Assembly: GCF_048569485.1 (NCBI RefSeq) | Contig: NC_134353.1 | Span: forward strand, 528,519,008-528,583,007 | Source: Anomaloglossus baeobatrachus | Lineage: Eukaryota > Chordata > Amphibia > Anura > Aromobatidae | DNA length: 64,000 bases | Direction of reading: 5' to 3' | Part shown: positions 54,575 through 64,000 of the stretch, one piece after another | How positions within the stretch are numbered: the stretch's first letter is position 1 | How the letters are laid out: each line of letters begins with the position of its first letter | Notes under the pieces: model-generated | Database searches by the model: none | Told to the model about the DNA's origin: nothing | Seen by the model: the letters and a program-made list of their open reading frames with translations, nothing else | Translations under genes and position numbers: made by a program

Positions 54575-55642
54575 TGTGGCGCCCTAGGACCTGGTCGCCA
54601 CAACAGCATTGCCCTCCCAAAGGGTTAATGCTGAGCCTGGAGGTAATTGGGAGATCCATTGGCCAGCAGGTTTAACACCCAACACAGTTCTCCCTCCGGC
54701 CAGCAGGGGGAGCTCTGAACCTGGAATTCCAGGGAGCCTTCCTCTACCTGACCGGAGGGAGGAAGTGGAGTCAGTCTGAAGGGAGTAGTGAAAGTGAACA
54801 GACGCAGAGTGAGCTGTCCTGTGAATCTGGGGCCTAGAGCTGGAGCAGCTTGGCCCAGAGAAGCAGGAATAGCTGAGAGGCAGCAGAGAGACTCAGACAT
54901 CGGAGTCTGTGGTTGCCAGGGTATAAAATCCGTCCCTGGTAGCCGAGTCCGAAGGGCAGGAGAGCTGCAAGCCCCTGGCCCAGAAAGATCCAAGGTACAG
55001 CTGCAGCATCAGGGCCCGGTGTGGACTCCAGCGGAGAAGCACCAGAGAGAGGGTCTGCGCAGCCACCTACAGAAAGAAGGGACGTGCCATCGGTCCCAGC
55101 AGCAAAGAGGGCCATTGCTGGATTCAGAGAAGCAGGGTCCTATCATCACAAAGCAAAGTACAGGAGTAGGCCTCATACTCAGCTGGCCAGAAAGATCCTC
55201 CCAAGTACTTCCAGGCCGACCGGATCCCCATCACCACCTGTAACGGTCTCCCAGGACTGGACTGTTCCCAGAGTAAAAGAGGAAAAGGTAAAGAGACTGT
55301 TGTTTGTGCCTGGTTCTTTCCTCGCCTGTCGGCCCTGCACCGTGTTAGCCACACAACACCATAGACTTTCACGGGCACCAACGGTATCCCGGGGCATCGC
55401 TCCACCTGTGGGGAGCAGTACCATCATAGCTGTCATAACATCACCCCGGAGTTCTCCCATAACAGCGGCGGCTTAATAGCCGCATACCACAGGTGGCGTC
55501 ACGAACATTAACTCTAACTCATCAGCCACATATTCAACTGACACCCACCAGGGCCACGGAGCCGGGCCCAGCCACCATTGACTACCACCGGACTAGTCCG
55601 GCCCGGCATCGGGTGTCCCATAGCCCTGGGGTGGGCGAGTCA
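54575..55642 (+). repeat. 3' LTR of the young Gypsy element
   Basis: Same length and apparently same sequence as 47618-48685. Ends GGGCGAGTCA, then AGTG. Confidence 0.95.
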
Positions 55643-56058
55643 AGTGCAATGCGAGAAAATCTCACATTGCACTCTGACCAATGTTAGTCAATGAGGGCGA
55701 GCAGTTGGTCAGCTTTTCTCGCATCCAGATTCTGGATGCGAGAAAAGTAGCAGCATGCTGCGATTTTCTGCGAGAGCCGTATCACTAGCACCCATTCAAG
55801 TGAATGGGTGCGAGAGAAACATCGGACTGCATTCGGATGTTATCCCAGTGCAGTGCGATATATGCTCAGGCTGACAATGGAGGAGATGGGGGGATTAACC
55901 CCTCCCTCTCTTCCGGAGTGCCCGCCCTCAGCTTCGCATCTGTGACCCGATCGCAAGATCGGGTCACAGTCGCATGACACTTGGCTCATGCTCGCAGCAG
56001 AGCCTGAGCCGGGGGCATTAGCATATCGCATCGGATGCCATACGTTCGTGTGAGTCCA

Positions 56059-56457
56059 AACTAAAAAGCAGTCTTTACCGTTTCATTAGATACCGATCGG
56101 ATGTATGATGAGGCATTCACTTTACAGTCAAGGGCCTGGAATGACGACATGTTTTAATAGAAGAGATATTTTTTGAGCTGAAAGAGACAGCTGTTTTTGG
56201 TAAGAAGTGTCAAGTGAGCCGATCACCAAAAAGAGCTGGATTCACATCACTACCTTACTGAAAGCCATATCTATAATGCCAACACTACAATCGCTCCCTA
56301 AGCAACTGCTAAATAGCACATAAAATGTTCTGCTTTTCCCTTTAACGTGCCATGATTGGGCATGAAATTGACCAGCAGGTGTCAGAAATGTTTGATAAAT
56401 ATGTCATTTATGAGGAAAGTGACTTTTTAATTGCAACATGATACAAGTTGTCCTACA
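56059..56457. other. No gene seen
   Basis: Apparently single-copy, non-coding sequence between two MITEs. Confidence 0.4.
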
Positions 56458-56860
56458 TTAAAGGGTTATCCCTATCTTCATCTTGGATAGTGCACGTAAA
56501 AACAGGCACGGTTGCAATTTACTGCTTTTTAAAGGCTGTTGTTGCTATATTAAAACTTTGTTTTGTTTTCAGCTCATTGCCTAGTAGACCGACCGCTGCT
56601 GCTGTCTAGGTTGTAAAATCAGGCTGATTAGGAGCTAACAACGTGCTCCAGTTATCCTTGCCAGCTTCAAAACAGTGCTGATAATAGTAGAAATTAGCTT
56701 GCAAGCACTGTGCATGTTCTGCTGTCTAGCAGAGGTGGTCGGTCTCCAAGGCAGCGAACAGCTCATAAAAAAGTGTTAATATCTTAAGAAAATGTTAATA
56801 ATCAAAAAATTGCAAAATGGCTTGAATATGCACTTGAAAAATATGGGAGTATCCCTTTAA
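56458..56860. mobile_element. T2-like MITE (TTAAAGGGTTATCCC)
   Basis: TTAA at both ends (56458-56461, 56857-56860). Termini AGGGTTATCCCTATCTTC and ATGGGAGTATCCCT are inverted. The interior has GACCGACCGCTGCTGCTGTC answered by 'gctgtctagcagaggtggtcggtc' farther on. Confidence 0.75.
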
Positions 56861-56993
56861 GTCAAACATCACAGATTAGTTCCAGTGCATTTACAATTTC
56901 TTATATAATCTGGTGCCACCATCAACCCACCTGTCATTTTTGCTCCTAACCTGACTAGAAAAAGAAAGCATGGTGTCCTTTTCAGCTCCTCAC
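56861..56993. other. No gene seen
   Basis: Short spacer between two TTAA-flanked MITEs. Confidence 0.4.
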
Positions 56994-58060
56994 TTAAAGG
57001 GAACCTGTCAGCAGATTCGGGGCCTATAAGCTGCGGCCACCACCAGGACTAACATGCTGCATGTAACAACCCAGGCTGCTGTGTAGAACGTAAAAATCAC
57101 TTTATAAGGCCCCTTTCACACGTCAGTGATTCTGGTACGTATGTGCTTTTTTTTATACGTACCAAAATCACTGACATACGCAGACCCATTATAATCAATG
57201 GGTCTGCTCACACATCAGTGATTTTTCACTGAACGTGTCTCCGTGAAGCGTACACCCGTGGCCGTGATTCTGCACGGAGACAAGTCAGTTTTTATCTGGC
57301 ATCACTAATGACCCACGGACCACACTATGGTGTGATCCGTGTGTGATCCATGAAACACGTACCAGAAAATCACGGACATATTAAATATTTTCAACTTACC
57401 TTGCCTGCGATTCGCTCTGCAGCCTCCGCTCTCTGCAGCTCCTGCCTGGCTCATGAATATTCATGAGAGCAAGAATAGCCAACCAGGAAGTAGCTGCAGA
57501 GAGCGGTGGGTGGACGCTGCAGAGCCGAGGAGTTCAGCACCATGGACAGCAGGAGTGAAGGCAGGTGAGTAATGTCCATATGCCATCACGGATTGCACAT
57601 GGACAACCCACATGTGTCGTGAATCACGGAACACGGAGGGACATGTGCATGTTTTACACGTCAGTGAAGAACGTCAGTGTTTTTCACTGACGTGTGAAAC
57701 GGGCTTTATACTTACCTAAATGGGCGCTAAATGGGAGTTGGGTTATATGGACGTCTCTGTTCTCCGATGCAGGCGCCTCCTCTTTCGGCCATCTTCGTCC
57801 TCCTTCTGAAGCATGTGTGCATGAAGTGTCGTACGTCATACACACTCTACGGTCCCGCACAGGCGCACTACAATACTTTCATCTGTCCTGCTCAGGGCAG
57901 ATCAAAATGCGCCTGAGCAGGACCTCAATGTCGGCGAGTGTGGTTGACGTTGGACACGTCATGCACCCCGGCTTCAGAAGAAGGACGACAAAGATGGCCG
58001 AAAGAAGAGGCGCCGCCACCGGAGAACAGGGACCCAAATCTGGTGACAGGTTCCCTTTAA
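56994..58060. mobile_element. T2/Kolobok-like MITE (TTAAAGGGAACCTGTCA)
   Basis: TTAA at 56994-56997 and 58057-58060. Termini TTAAAGGGAACCTGTCA and TGACAGGTTCCCTTTAA are perfect and fit the T2 signature TTAAAGGRR. It is interrupted by the MITE at 57107-57705. The interior ORF of 134 codons (57694-58098) runs across the boundary and is not a gene. Confidence 0.85.
57107..57705. mobile_element. MITE (GGCCCCTTTCACACGTCAGTGA family), copy 2, nested
   Basis: AGGCCCCTTTCACACGTCAG and CTGACGTGTGAAACGGGCT, with CTTTATA-like text on both sides (target duplication length ambiguous, TTATA to CTTTATA). About 90 percent like copy 1 at 41272-41882 by eye. Confidence 0.85.
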
Positions 58061-58270
58061 AGTGCCCTCACGTTTGCTACTGCAATTGTTTGCTTTAGGC
58101 CTCGGTTCCACTTGCGTTTTGCACGGAAGAGTACAATCCAATAAAACATCGTCTTGCTCTTACTCTAGTGCAACACTATGGGGCAGTGTCCTTCTGCGAT
58201 TGATTTTTCATGCCATAGCGGCATGCTGAATGAATTGCTTTGTTTGGCAATGAGTCTCGGCTTATGCACC
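58061..58270. repeat. MITE-like fragment
   Basis: TTTAGGCCTCGGTTCCACTT and 'gcacggaagagtacaatcca' look like one end of a MITE that is broken by the LTR fragment at 58271. Confidence 0.35.
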
Positions 58271-59095
58271 TGTACTGCCCCGGGGCTCGGCCGCAGCCGA
58301 GCCGCTCGGATCTGGGCTCGTTGGTGGGTGGCTCGAGCGCCTCCGGACCCGGGGGTCACGTCGCTCTGAAGGGAGGCTGGCGCTATATGAGGGGTTTCGG
58401 TGGGGAGGTTCACGGCCGGAGCTGCGGTTTTGGGTTTAAGTTTGTGACGCCACCCACGGCGAGTGTGGACACCACCGCTGCCGTTGACTAGGCTCCCGGG
58501 GACGGTGTTGCGCAGCCAGGTGTTGACCCCTCCGTGGGTAGGGGGTTGATGGTCCAGGGGCCCGGTTGTTGGGGTTAGAATGTGGGGGTGGGGGCGTGTT
58601 GGCGCGATGTGGGGCGGTGCACGGCCCGAGGGCACTGTTGTACTCACTATGACAGATACACCGGAGTCTCTGGTAAACCAAAAAAAGATGGTGCCCGCAA
58701 CTGGCTGTGTCTGGTCCCCCACCCGGTTTGGTGGTCCTCGCCTTTCTCCTGCATCTCGTTTGTAGATTTTGACTGCCTGCGCTTCCGCGACGGAAGTCTG
58801 CTCCCCGGCTTTGTGTGTGTGTCGGGAGAGCCCGTTTGCCCGCAGATGCTGGCCCGTGGGATCTCTCTGCCTGAGCGGTGGCTTTCTATCCCCCTCGTTG
58901 GGCTGTCGTCTTCAGTCGGGACTTGGGTGGGAAAGAACCTAAGGTCCAGACCCCAATCAGTGAATTTGACTCTGTCCAGTGGCTTCTGGGCCTCGTTCTG
59001 GGTCTGAGTACCCCTCCTGGTGCTCCGGTTTCCAGTTGGTTCCCCGGTTCGGTACCGGCGGGCCACTACCCTGGTTTGAACTTCATCTGTGGGCG
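58271..59095 (-). mobile_element. Truncated LTR related to the solo LTR at 27691
   Basis: In reverse orientation it follows the solo LTR: ACCCCCTACCCACGGAGGGG (complement at 58526-58545), GGCAGCGGTGGTGTC, the motif GGTGGCGTCACAAA (complement at 58441-58454), and an end in GGGGCAGTACA. Its 5' part is missing, so no target duplication can be read. Fossil, older than the solo LTR. Confidence 0.7.
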
Positions 59096-59389
59096 GAGCT
59101 ACTGATCGGCCTGCTCAGTCCCACAGATGAAGGAGTTGCAGTGCAAGTCAGCGACCCCCAGCACAGCTCTTCTCTCCGGCGCTGTTTGGGCCCCCTCTCC
59201 ACCGCTGTGTGGGCCCCCTCTCCACCGTGACCTGAGCGGTATGTGCCCTCCCCGCCCCCCGAGTTATGGGCCCTGGTGAGCTGTATGGGCTTCTCCCCCC
59301 TTAGGTGTATGCCCTGCCCCCCCGGTGCTGTATGTGCTGGCCCCTGGAGCTGTGTGTGGGCCCCTCAGAGCCACGTGTGTGTCTGTATG
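59096..59389. other. GC-rich non-coding stretch
   Basis: TGTGGGCGGAGC and CCTCTCCACCGCTGTGTGGG-type short duplications (59190-59230). Reads like decayed repeat next to the minisatellite. No gene. Confidence 0.4.
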
Positions 59390-60540
59390 TAGCAGAGATG
59401 TGTGTCTGTATGTAGCAGAGCTGTGTGTCTGTATGTAGCAGAGCTATGTGTGTATGTATGTAGCAGAGCTATGTGTATGTATGTAGCAGATTCATGTATG
59501 TATGTAGCAGAGCTATGTGTGTATGTATGTATGTAGCAGAGCTATGTATGTAGCAGAGCTATGTGTGTATGTATGCAGCAGAGCTATGTGTGTATGTATG
59601 TAGCAGAGCTATGTGTGTATGTATGTAGCAGAGCTATGCGTGTATGTAGCAGAGCTATGCGTGTATGTAGCAGAGCTATGTGTGTATGTATGCAGAAGAG
59701 CTATGTGTGTATGTATGCAGCAGAGCTGTGTATGTATGTAGCAGAGCTATGTGTGTATGTATGCAGCAGAGCTATGTGTGTATGTATGCAGCAGAGGTGT
59801 GTATGTAGCAGAGCTATGTGTGTATGTAGCAGAGCTATGTGTGTATGTATGCAGCAGAGCTGTGTATGTATGTAGCAGAGCTATGTGTGTATGTATGTAG
59901 CAGAGCTGTGTATGTATGTAGCAGAGCTATGTGTGTATGTATGCAGCAGAGCTGTGTATGTATGTAGCAGAGCTATGTGTGTATGTATGTAGCAGAGCTG
60001 TGTATGTATGTAGCAGAGCTATGTGTGTATGTATGCAGAAGAGCTGTGTATGTATGTAGCAGAGCTATGTGTGTATGTAGCAGAGCTATGTGTGTATGTA
60101 GCAGAGCTATGTGTGTATGTATGCAGCAGAGCTGTGTATGTATGTATGTAGCAGAGCTATGTGTGTATGTATCCAGCAGAGCTGTGTGTGTCTGTATGTA
60201 TGTATGTAGCAGAGCTATGTGTGTATGTATACAGCAGAGCTATGTGTGTATGTATGCAGCAGAGCTATGTGTGTATGTATGCAGCAGAGCTATGTGTGTA
60301 TGTATGTAGCAGAGCTATGTGTGTATGTATGTAGCAGAGCTGTGTGTGTCTGTATGTATGTATGTAGCAGAGCTATGTGTGTATGTATCCAGCAGAGCTG
60401 TGTGTATGTATGTAGCAGAGCTATGTGTGTATGTATGTAGCAGAGCTATGTATGTATGTAGCAGAGCTATGTGTGTATGTATGTAGCAGAGTTATGTGTG
60501 TATGTATGTATGTATCTAGCAGAGTTGTGTTGTGTGTGTC
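59390..60540 (+). repeat. Minisatellite, unit ~24-28 bp (GTAGCAGAGCTATGTGTGTAT)
   Basis: More than 40 imperfect units of GTAGCAGAGCTATGTGTGTAT with variable extra GTAT steps; GCAGCAGAGCTGTG variants are mixed in. Long Cys/Val/Met-rich ORFs are artefacts of the repeat. Confidence 0.95.
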
Positions 60541-60780
60541 TGTATGCATGTATGATGTGTATCTATGTATGTCAGTGTATATGACTGTATAGATGTGTCA
60601 GTTCTATACGTCTTTTTGTGAGTTTGTCTTTAAATATGTATATGTATGTGTACGTATGTGTGTGTCTGCGTGTGGATGGGGCCCACCGGGACTCTTCCGC
60701 CCAGGGCCCACAAAAACCTGGAGCCGGCCCTGCCCATGGGCACATAGCTTTAGAGCTGAAATCTTATATACGGTTTAGCA
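60541..60780. repeat. Repeat end after the minisatellite
   Basis: CCCAGGGCCCACAAAAACCT and GGAGCCGGCCCTG look like the terminal part of a dispersed element, ending near GGGCACATAGCTTTAG. Family unknown. Confidence 0.4.
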
Positions 60781-61130
60781 TATAAGCTGATGTGATCAGG
60801 GGTGGACATATCATTGCCACAACCTGTGAGGCTGCACAGGAGTCCATGAGGTAAGGGGGCCGATTTCTACCTCCAAAGCAGGTTGGACTGTACATTAACA
60901 TGATCTATTTTGCTGGAAAGGGCCTCTACACTATTTTTGCACAGGAACCCTTTTCTGTCTGACAGTGGGTGGCATATTACATTGCAAAAATACCAAATAA
61001 TGGAAGAACAGTTGTGAGAAGACTGCTTACAATAAACATGAATATTGCTCCTGAATTGTATTCAAATATGCCGCCTGTGTAGCTATGGTAACAGCGCCAT
61101 TATCATTTCCTTCACAAGCTGTAAAGGCAA
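60781..61130. other. No gene seen; mostly single-copy text
   Basis: No repeat termini or coding signal recognised. Confidence 0.35.
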
Positions 61131-61315
61131 TATGCTGGCAGAGTGACGCTGGCCGGGGATAACGGGAGCTCTTCAGTCAGAGGCAGCGATTAGTCTACAT
61201 GTGGAGCTCAATGTGACCGGCTGTTCACAGAGAGGAGGCTGGGAAGGACTCAGCACAGTCACCCTGAGGTAACGGACGCAGGGTGAGAAGCTACAAGTGA
61301 GCGCGGTCCCTGGAA

Positions 61316-61344
61316 TGACGTCACATTGGAAATGGGCGGGAAAA
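61316..61344 (+). promoter_or_regulatory. Candidate promoter site cluster: CRE, CCAAT box, E2F/GC box
   Basis: Within 29 bp: a full cAMP-response element TGACGTCA (61316-61323), a reversed CCAAT box ATTGG (61325-61329) and GGGCGGGAAAA (61334-61344), which fits both a GC box and an E2F site. Such close grouping is common in vertebrate TATA-less promoters and unlikely by chance in this AT-rich flank. No TATA box was seen. Function is an inference. Confidence 0.45.
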
Positions 61345-61846
61345 GGAGGATCCGACCGGTCTGTTGGTGAGAGGGACTGATAACCTCTGACAAGAAAGGG
61401 CGCGCTCACAGCTGCCAGGTGCACGGCTAAATGTGCCATGTAAGCCCCGCTATACGCAGCCATTCCACTGAGTACATACACTGTAGACTCTCTGCTGTCA
61501 GACACGGCAGTGTGCAGGGCTGTGCGCCTGTAGCAGGGAGACAACTCCTGAGAGGAAGAGTTTGTCCATACGCATAGAGACAAGTCACAGAGGGAATGGC
61601 AGTGTGAGGCTCAGGAGGGAGGTGTGTGGCTGATGCTCCATAATCAGGCTTGGAGCTGGACATACAGAGGGTGTGGCAGAGGGAGGCAGCTTAGACATTC
61701 CCAGTAACTGGTGCTGAGGCTGCTCTCTTATGTATGTATACTAGGCAGCTGGCAGACAACTCCTGGTTACAGCAGGAAACCATGAGCAGCATCCAGCCCT
61801 GGCACACCTATCTGCCCTGACTTTACAGGACTGGCATGGGTCACTG
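61345..61846 (+). other. Candidate untranslated first exon with 5' splice site
   Basis: This stretch downstream of the promoter sites has no recognised repeat. It ends in GGTCACTG|GTGAGTG, a strong splice donor at 61846/61847. A short reading frame ATGAGCAGCATC…TGA at 61781-61816 could be an upstream ORF. A later ATG (61836, GGCATGGGT) runs into the donor after eleven coding bases (MGH and two bases). If real, the gene continues beyond the window or in later exons not recognised here. The ORFs on the opposite strand have no recognisable domain. Confidence 0.35.
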
Positions 61847-62039
61847 GTGAGTGTTGTGTTTCCATTGTTCACTTGTCCTGATGAAGAGCTGTTTACTGGG
61901 ATAAATAACAATGACCTGTAGTATGTGGGACCCCGCTAACTCCGAATCAGCACATTCACCCAACTTTTGTTATTGCCAGTATCTTACAAATGCAACACGA
62001 TAAACACATTTTGGTTACTTTAATCATATTTTTGTTTTC

Positions 62040-62455
62040 TATGTATCTGTCTGATCTCCATCAGTTATCAGTATGTCATGTTCGGATCTATTTATCTGTC
62101 TCATCTATCCATCTACATTCTAGCTATCATCTATCTATCAACATATCTCTAGCTATCATCTATCTCACATATCTATCTAGCTATTATCTATCTCATATCT
62201 ACAGCAATCAATCATTTATTTATATCATATATATCATTATATCATATATCATAATTCATTTATTTATATCATATCTATCATTTTTCTATTTATTGTCTAT
62301 CCCATATTTATCTGAATATATATATATATATATACACACATATATTGCTTATCCATATCATATCTATATATCTATCTAGTATCTACTTATTATCTTTTTC
62401 TTATTTATTATCATCTCTCATATTGATATACCTGATGCCTATGTATCTATTTTTA
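62040..62455. repeat. Degenerate ATCT/TATC-rich region
   Basis: Scattered ATCTATCTATC and ATATCATATC words; decayed microsatellite. Confidence 0.7.
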
Positions 62456-63134
62456 TTTTTTTTTACACAATCCTAATCAGCGTTCTGTAATATTCGTGGC
62501 AGGCAGGGTGATAAACATTAGTAGAAGTGATCTAACCAGCCATCTGCTTGTATGTATATTTTATAAAATGATCTTCTGTGCCTGAGTGCTTTCACATGTG
62601 AACTTTGAATCTCAGGATTTACTTGTCCTGGATGTCCAACGAACGAATGACCTGAAGTGAATTAATAATCGTTTAATCCCTTACCTCAAAATATTTTTAC
62701 CCTTGAAACCAAAGTTTTCATTGGTGGATTTGAGTCATGCGTTGTGAATATATCACAATGTATTCTCAAGATATGTCAGCAGATTCTTTGATGAAAAAAA
62801 ACCAAACAAGTTTTCATTAGAATTAGACTACAGTATTGTTATTGCTGCCTGAAAAAGAAAAGGAGTGTGTGTATATGTAGTGAAAATGTACCCTCATGGG
62901 TGAGAAGCTTTGTGCAAGCTAAAAGTTAAACAGATGAAGATTAAACAGATTGCAGTCAATAAGTAGCTTACTGATTCTGTGCTCTGCAATCCACGTGAGA
63001 TCAGAGCGGCTCCAGCACTGAATGTCAAAAATCTACCAATGAATGTATACATATTAATCTAATACTACCTCTTATGTGATCTAAAAAAAAATATTTTTTT
63101 AGTTATTATTCAGGAAGCAGTAGTACACATTTAG

Positions 63135-63222
<88 letters not shown>
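63135..63222. repeat. (CTAT)n microsatellite, about 22 units
   Basis: Uninterrupted tetranucleotide run, probably length-variable between individuals. Confidence 0.95.
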
Positions 63223-63223
<1 letters not shown>

Positions 63224-64000
63224 ATCTTTTGACATTTTGCCAGTATAGAAATAAGTGGAGATTTGTGTAATATACAAATCAATGTACTACATTTCTATAG
63301 ATCAAAGACTCTCAGCTCTAATAACAATACAATTAAATAGAATCTTAACATATAATCATACACAAATATTGTGACTGTAAGATATATCTTATCACAAACG
63401 TTATTACACAGGTCAACTACCATTCAGATAATCTTTTTTGTTTTGCAAAGCAATAGTTAGGTTTTCCAACTAAATACACTTGTCACCTATCCACAAAAGT
63501 ACATATAATTGGTAGAGGCTTACAATGATCATTAGAATGGGAATCTCACACTCTACTGCATGAGTGGAGTGGTAATGCACATGGTGGTGATTCAGTTAGG
63601 CCTAAAGAAGTGAATGGAGCAGTGGTCACATATGCGCACATACACCCAGTTACGCAAGTGTCTTTGGGTCCTCTGTTCTTAGGATTAGAAGGGTTTCCAG
63701 TGTCCAGACTCCCCCAGCTATCATACGTTTTGTATGTAGTGCAAAAACCTTTTAACAACTTTTTGAAACATAGCAGTAGTATGAAGATATTACCATTGTT
63801 ATTTCTGTAGTATTGCTGCTCAGTTCTCGTTCACTTTAATGAGAGCTAACTTGCAGTTTTCAAGAATAGCCAATACACAATAAACGGTGCTGTGGTGTTT
63901 TGCCTCTGTACCATTCCAGCACCTGAGAAACTTAGCAATAACTGATCATGTGGATGACAGATGTCTGACCCCCATTGATATGGTAGTGATGGCTTATTCT

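Larger units (their letters stand above)
47618..55642 (+). mobile_element. Young Ty3/Gypsy LTR retrotransposon, looks whole
   Basis: LTRs of 1068 bp at 47618-48685 and 54575-55642, in which I found no difference. AGTG is duplicated at 47614-47617 and 55643-55646. Primer-binding-like site 48690-48707, gag 48958-50007, pol 50043-54137, polypurine tract 54566-54574. Both frames are open and all catalytic motifs are present. pol is in another frame and its open frame overlaps the end of gag, the arrangement in which Gypsy elements use frameshifting. There is no chromodomain. Identical LTRs mean a very recent insertion. It shares LTR start, duplication length, priming block and polypurine tract with the element at 10173-15438. 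Confidence 0.95.
47580..56058. mobile_element. MITE split by the young Gypsy element
   Basis: Left end AAGGGTACGCTCACATGAGC (47580-47617) and the remainder at 55643-56058, ending CCATACGTTCGTGTGAGTCC, form an inverted pair. Interior hairpins include GACCCGATCGCAAGATCGGG. Its own length would be about 450 bp. Confidence 0.65.
61847..64000. other. Presumed intron or intergenic sequence with microsatellites
   Basis: No coding exon, RNA gene or transposon terminus recognised. Contains degenerate TATC/TCATCTA text (62040-62450), a TA run at 62317-62334 and the pure CTAT array at 63135-63222. The remainder looks single-copy and AT-rich. Confidence 0.4.

Noticed and set aside
57694-58098. 134-codon ORF
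   Set aside because: It crosses the end of a T2 MITE into unrelated sequence, so it cannot be a conserved gene.
59561-60440. Cys-rich ORFs of 73-110 codons
   Set aside because: They are translations of the minisatellite unit and occur in several frames.
63135-63222. Possible CRISPR-like or regulatory array
   Set aside because: It is a plain CTAT microsatellite; no spacers.

Overview
The window looks like a piece of a large, transposon-rich vertebrate genome, most likely an anuran amphibian. That rests on the repeat types: T2/Kolobok-type elements at TTAA targets, foldback families, Penelope-like, L2-like and Gypsy retroelements. I compared it with no database. Almost everything recognisable is mobile DNA. 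No rRNA, tRNA or CRISPR array was found. The only plausible host-gene signal is a promoter/first-exon candidate near 61.3-61.85 kb.

Layout. 1-7.1 kb: DNA-transposon fragments and an old TTAA-flanked repeat, split by a degraded Gmr1-like Gypsy element (1486-4223) whose capsid region resembles a SCAN domain. 7.1-9.7 kb: short inverted-repeat elements (MITEs) joined at TTA targets, plus an old foldback. 10.06-27.36 kb: a Penelope-like retroelement (PLE) on the minus strand, with reverse transcriptase, GIY-YIG endonuclease and terminal pLTRs that carry hammerhead-ribozyme-like motifs. It has been opened by four insertions: a non-autonomous LTR element (10173-15438), a 4.4-kb TTAA element (16445-20858), a T2-like MITE (21659-22289) and a nearly complete Tc1/mariner element (24181-25772). 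27.7-31.5 kb: a solo LTR, a small inverted-repeat element and an L2-like LINE tail. 31.5-39.5 kb: a Tc1-like element split by a MITE, a 6.5-kb chromodomain Gypsy element (32401-38905) and a retroposon tail. 39.5-47.3 kb: MITEs and a near-perfect 1.8-kb palindrome (44051-45868). 47.6-55.6 kb: a very young Gypsy element with apparently identical LTRs. 55.6-60.8 kb: MITEs, an LTR fragment and a 1.2-kb minisatellite. 60.8-64 kb: sequence that looks mostly single copy.

The most unusual object is the LTR element at 10173-15438. It has no reverse transcriptase, protease or integrase. Its one long ORF (692 codons) ends in a domain that reads as a Y-box-type cold-shock (nucleic-acid-binding) domain. 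Its LTR start, target duplication length, primer-binding-like block and polypurine tract match those of the complete Gypsy element at 47618-55642. The pair therefore looks like a non-autonomous passenger and the type of element that moves it. Four LTRs of this group also carry a copy of the primer-binding-like motif inside the LTR.
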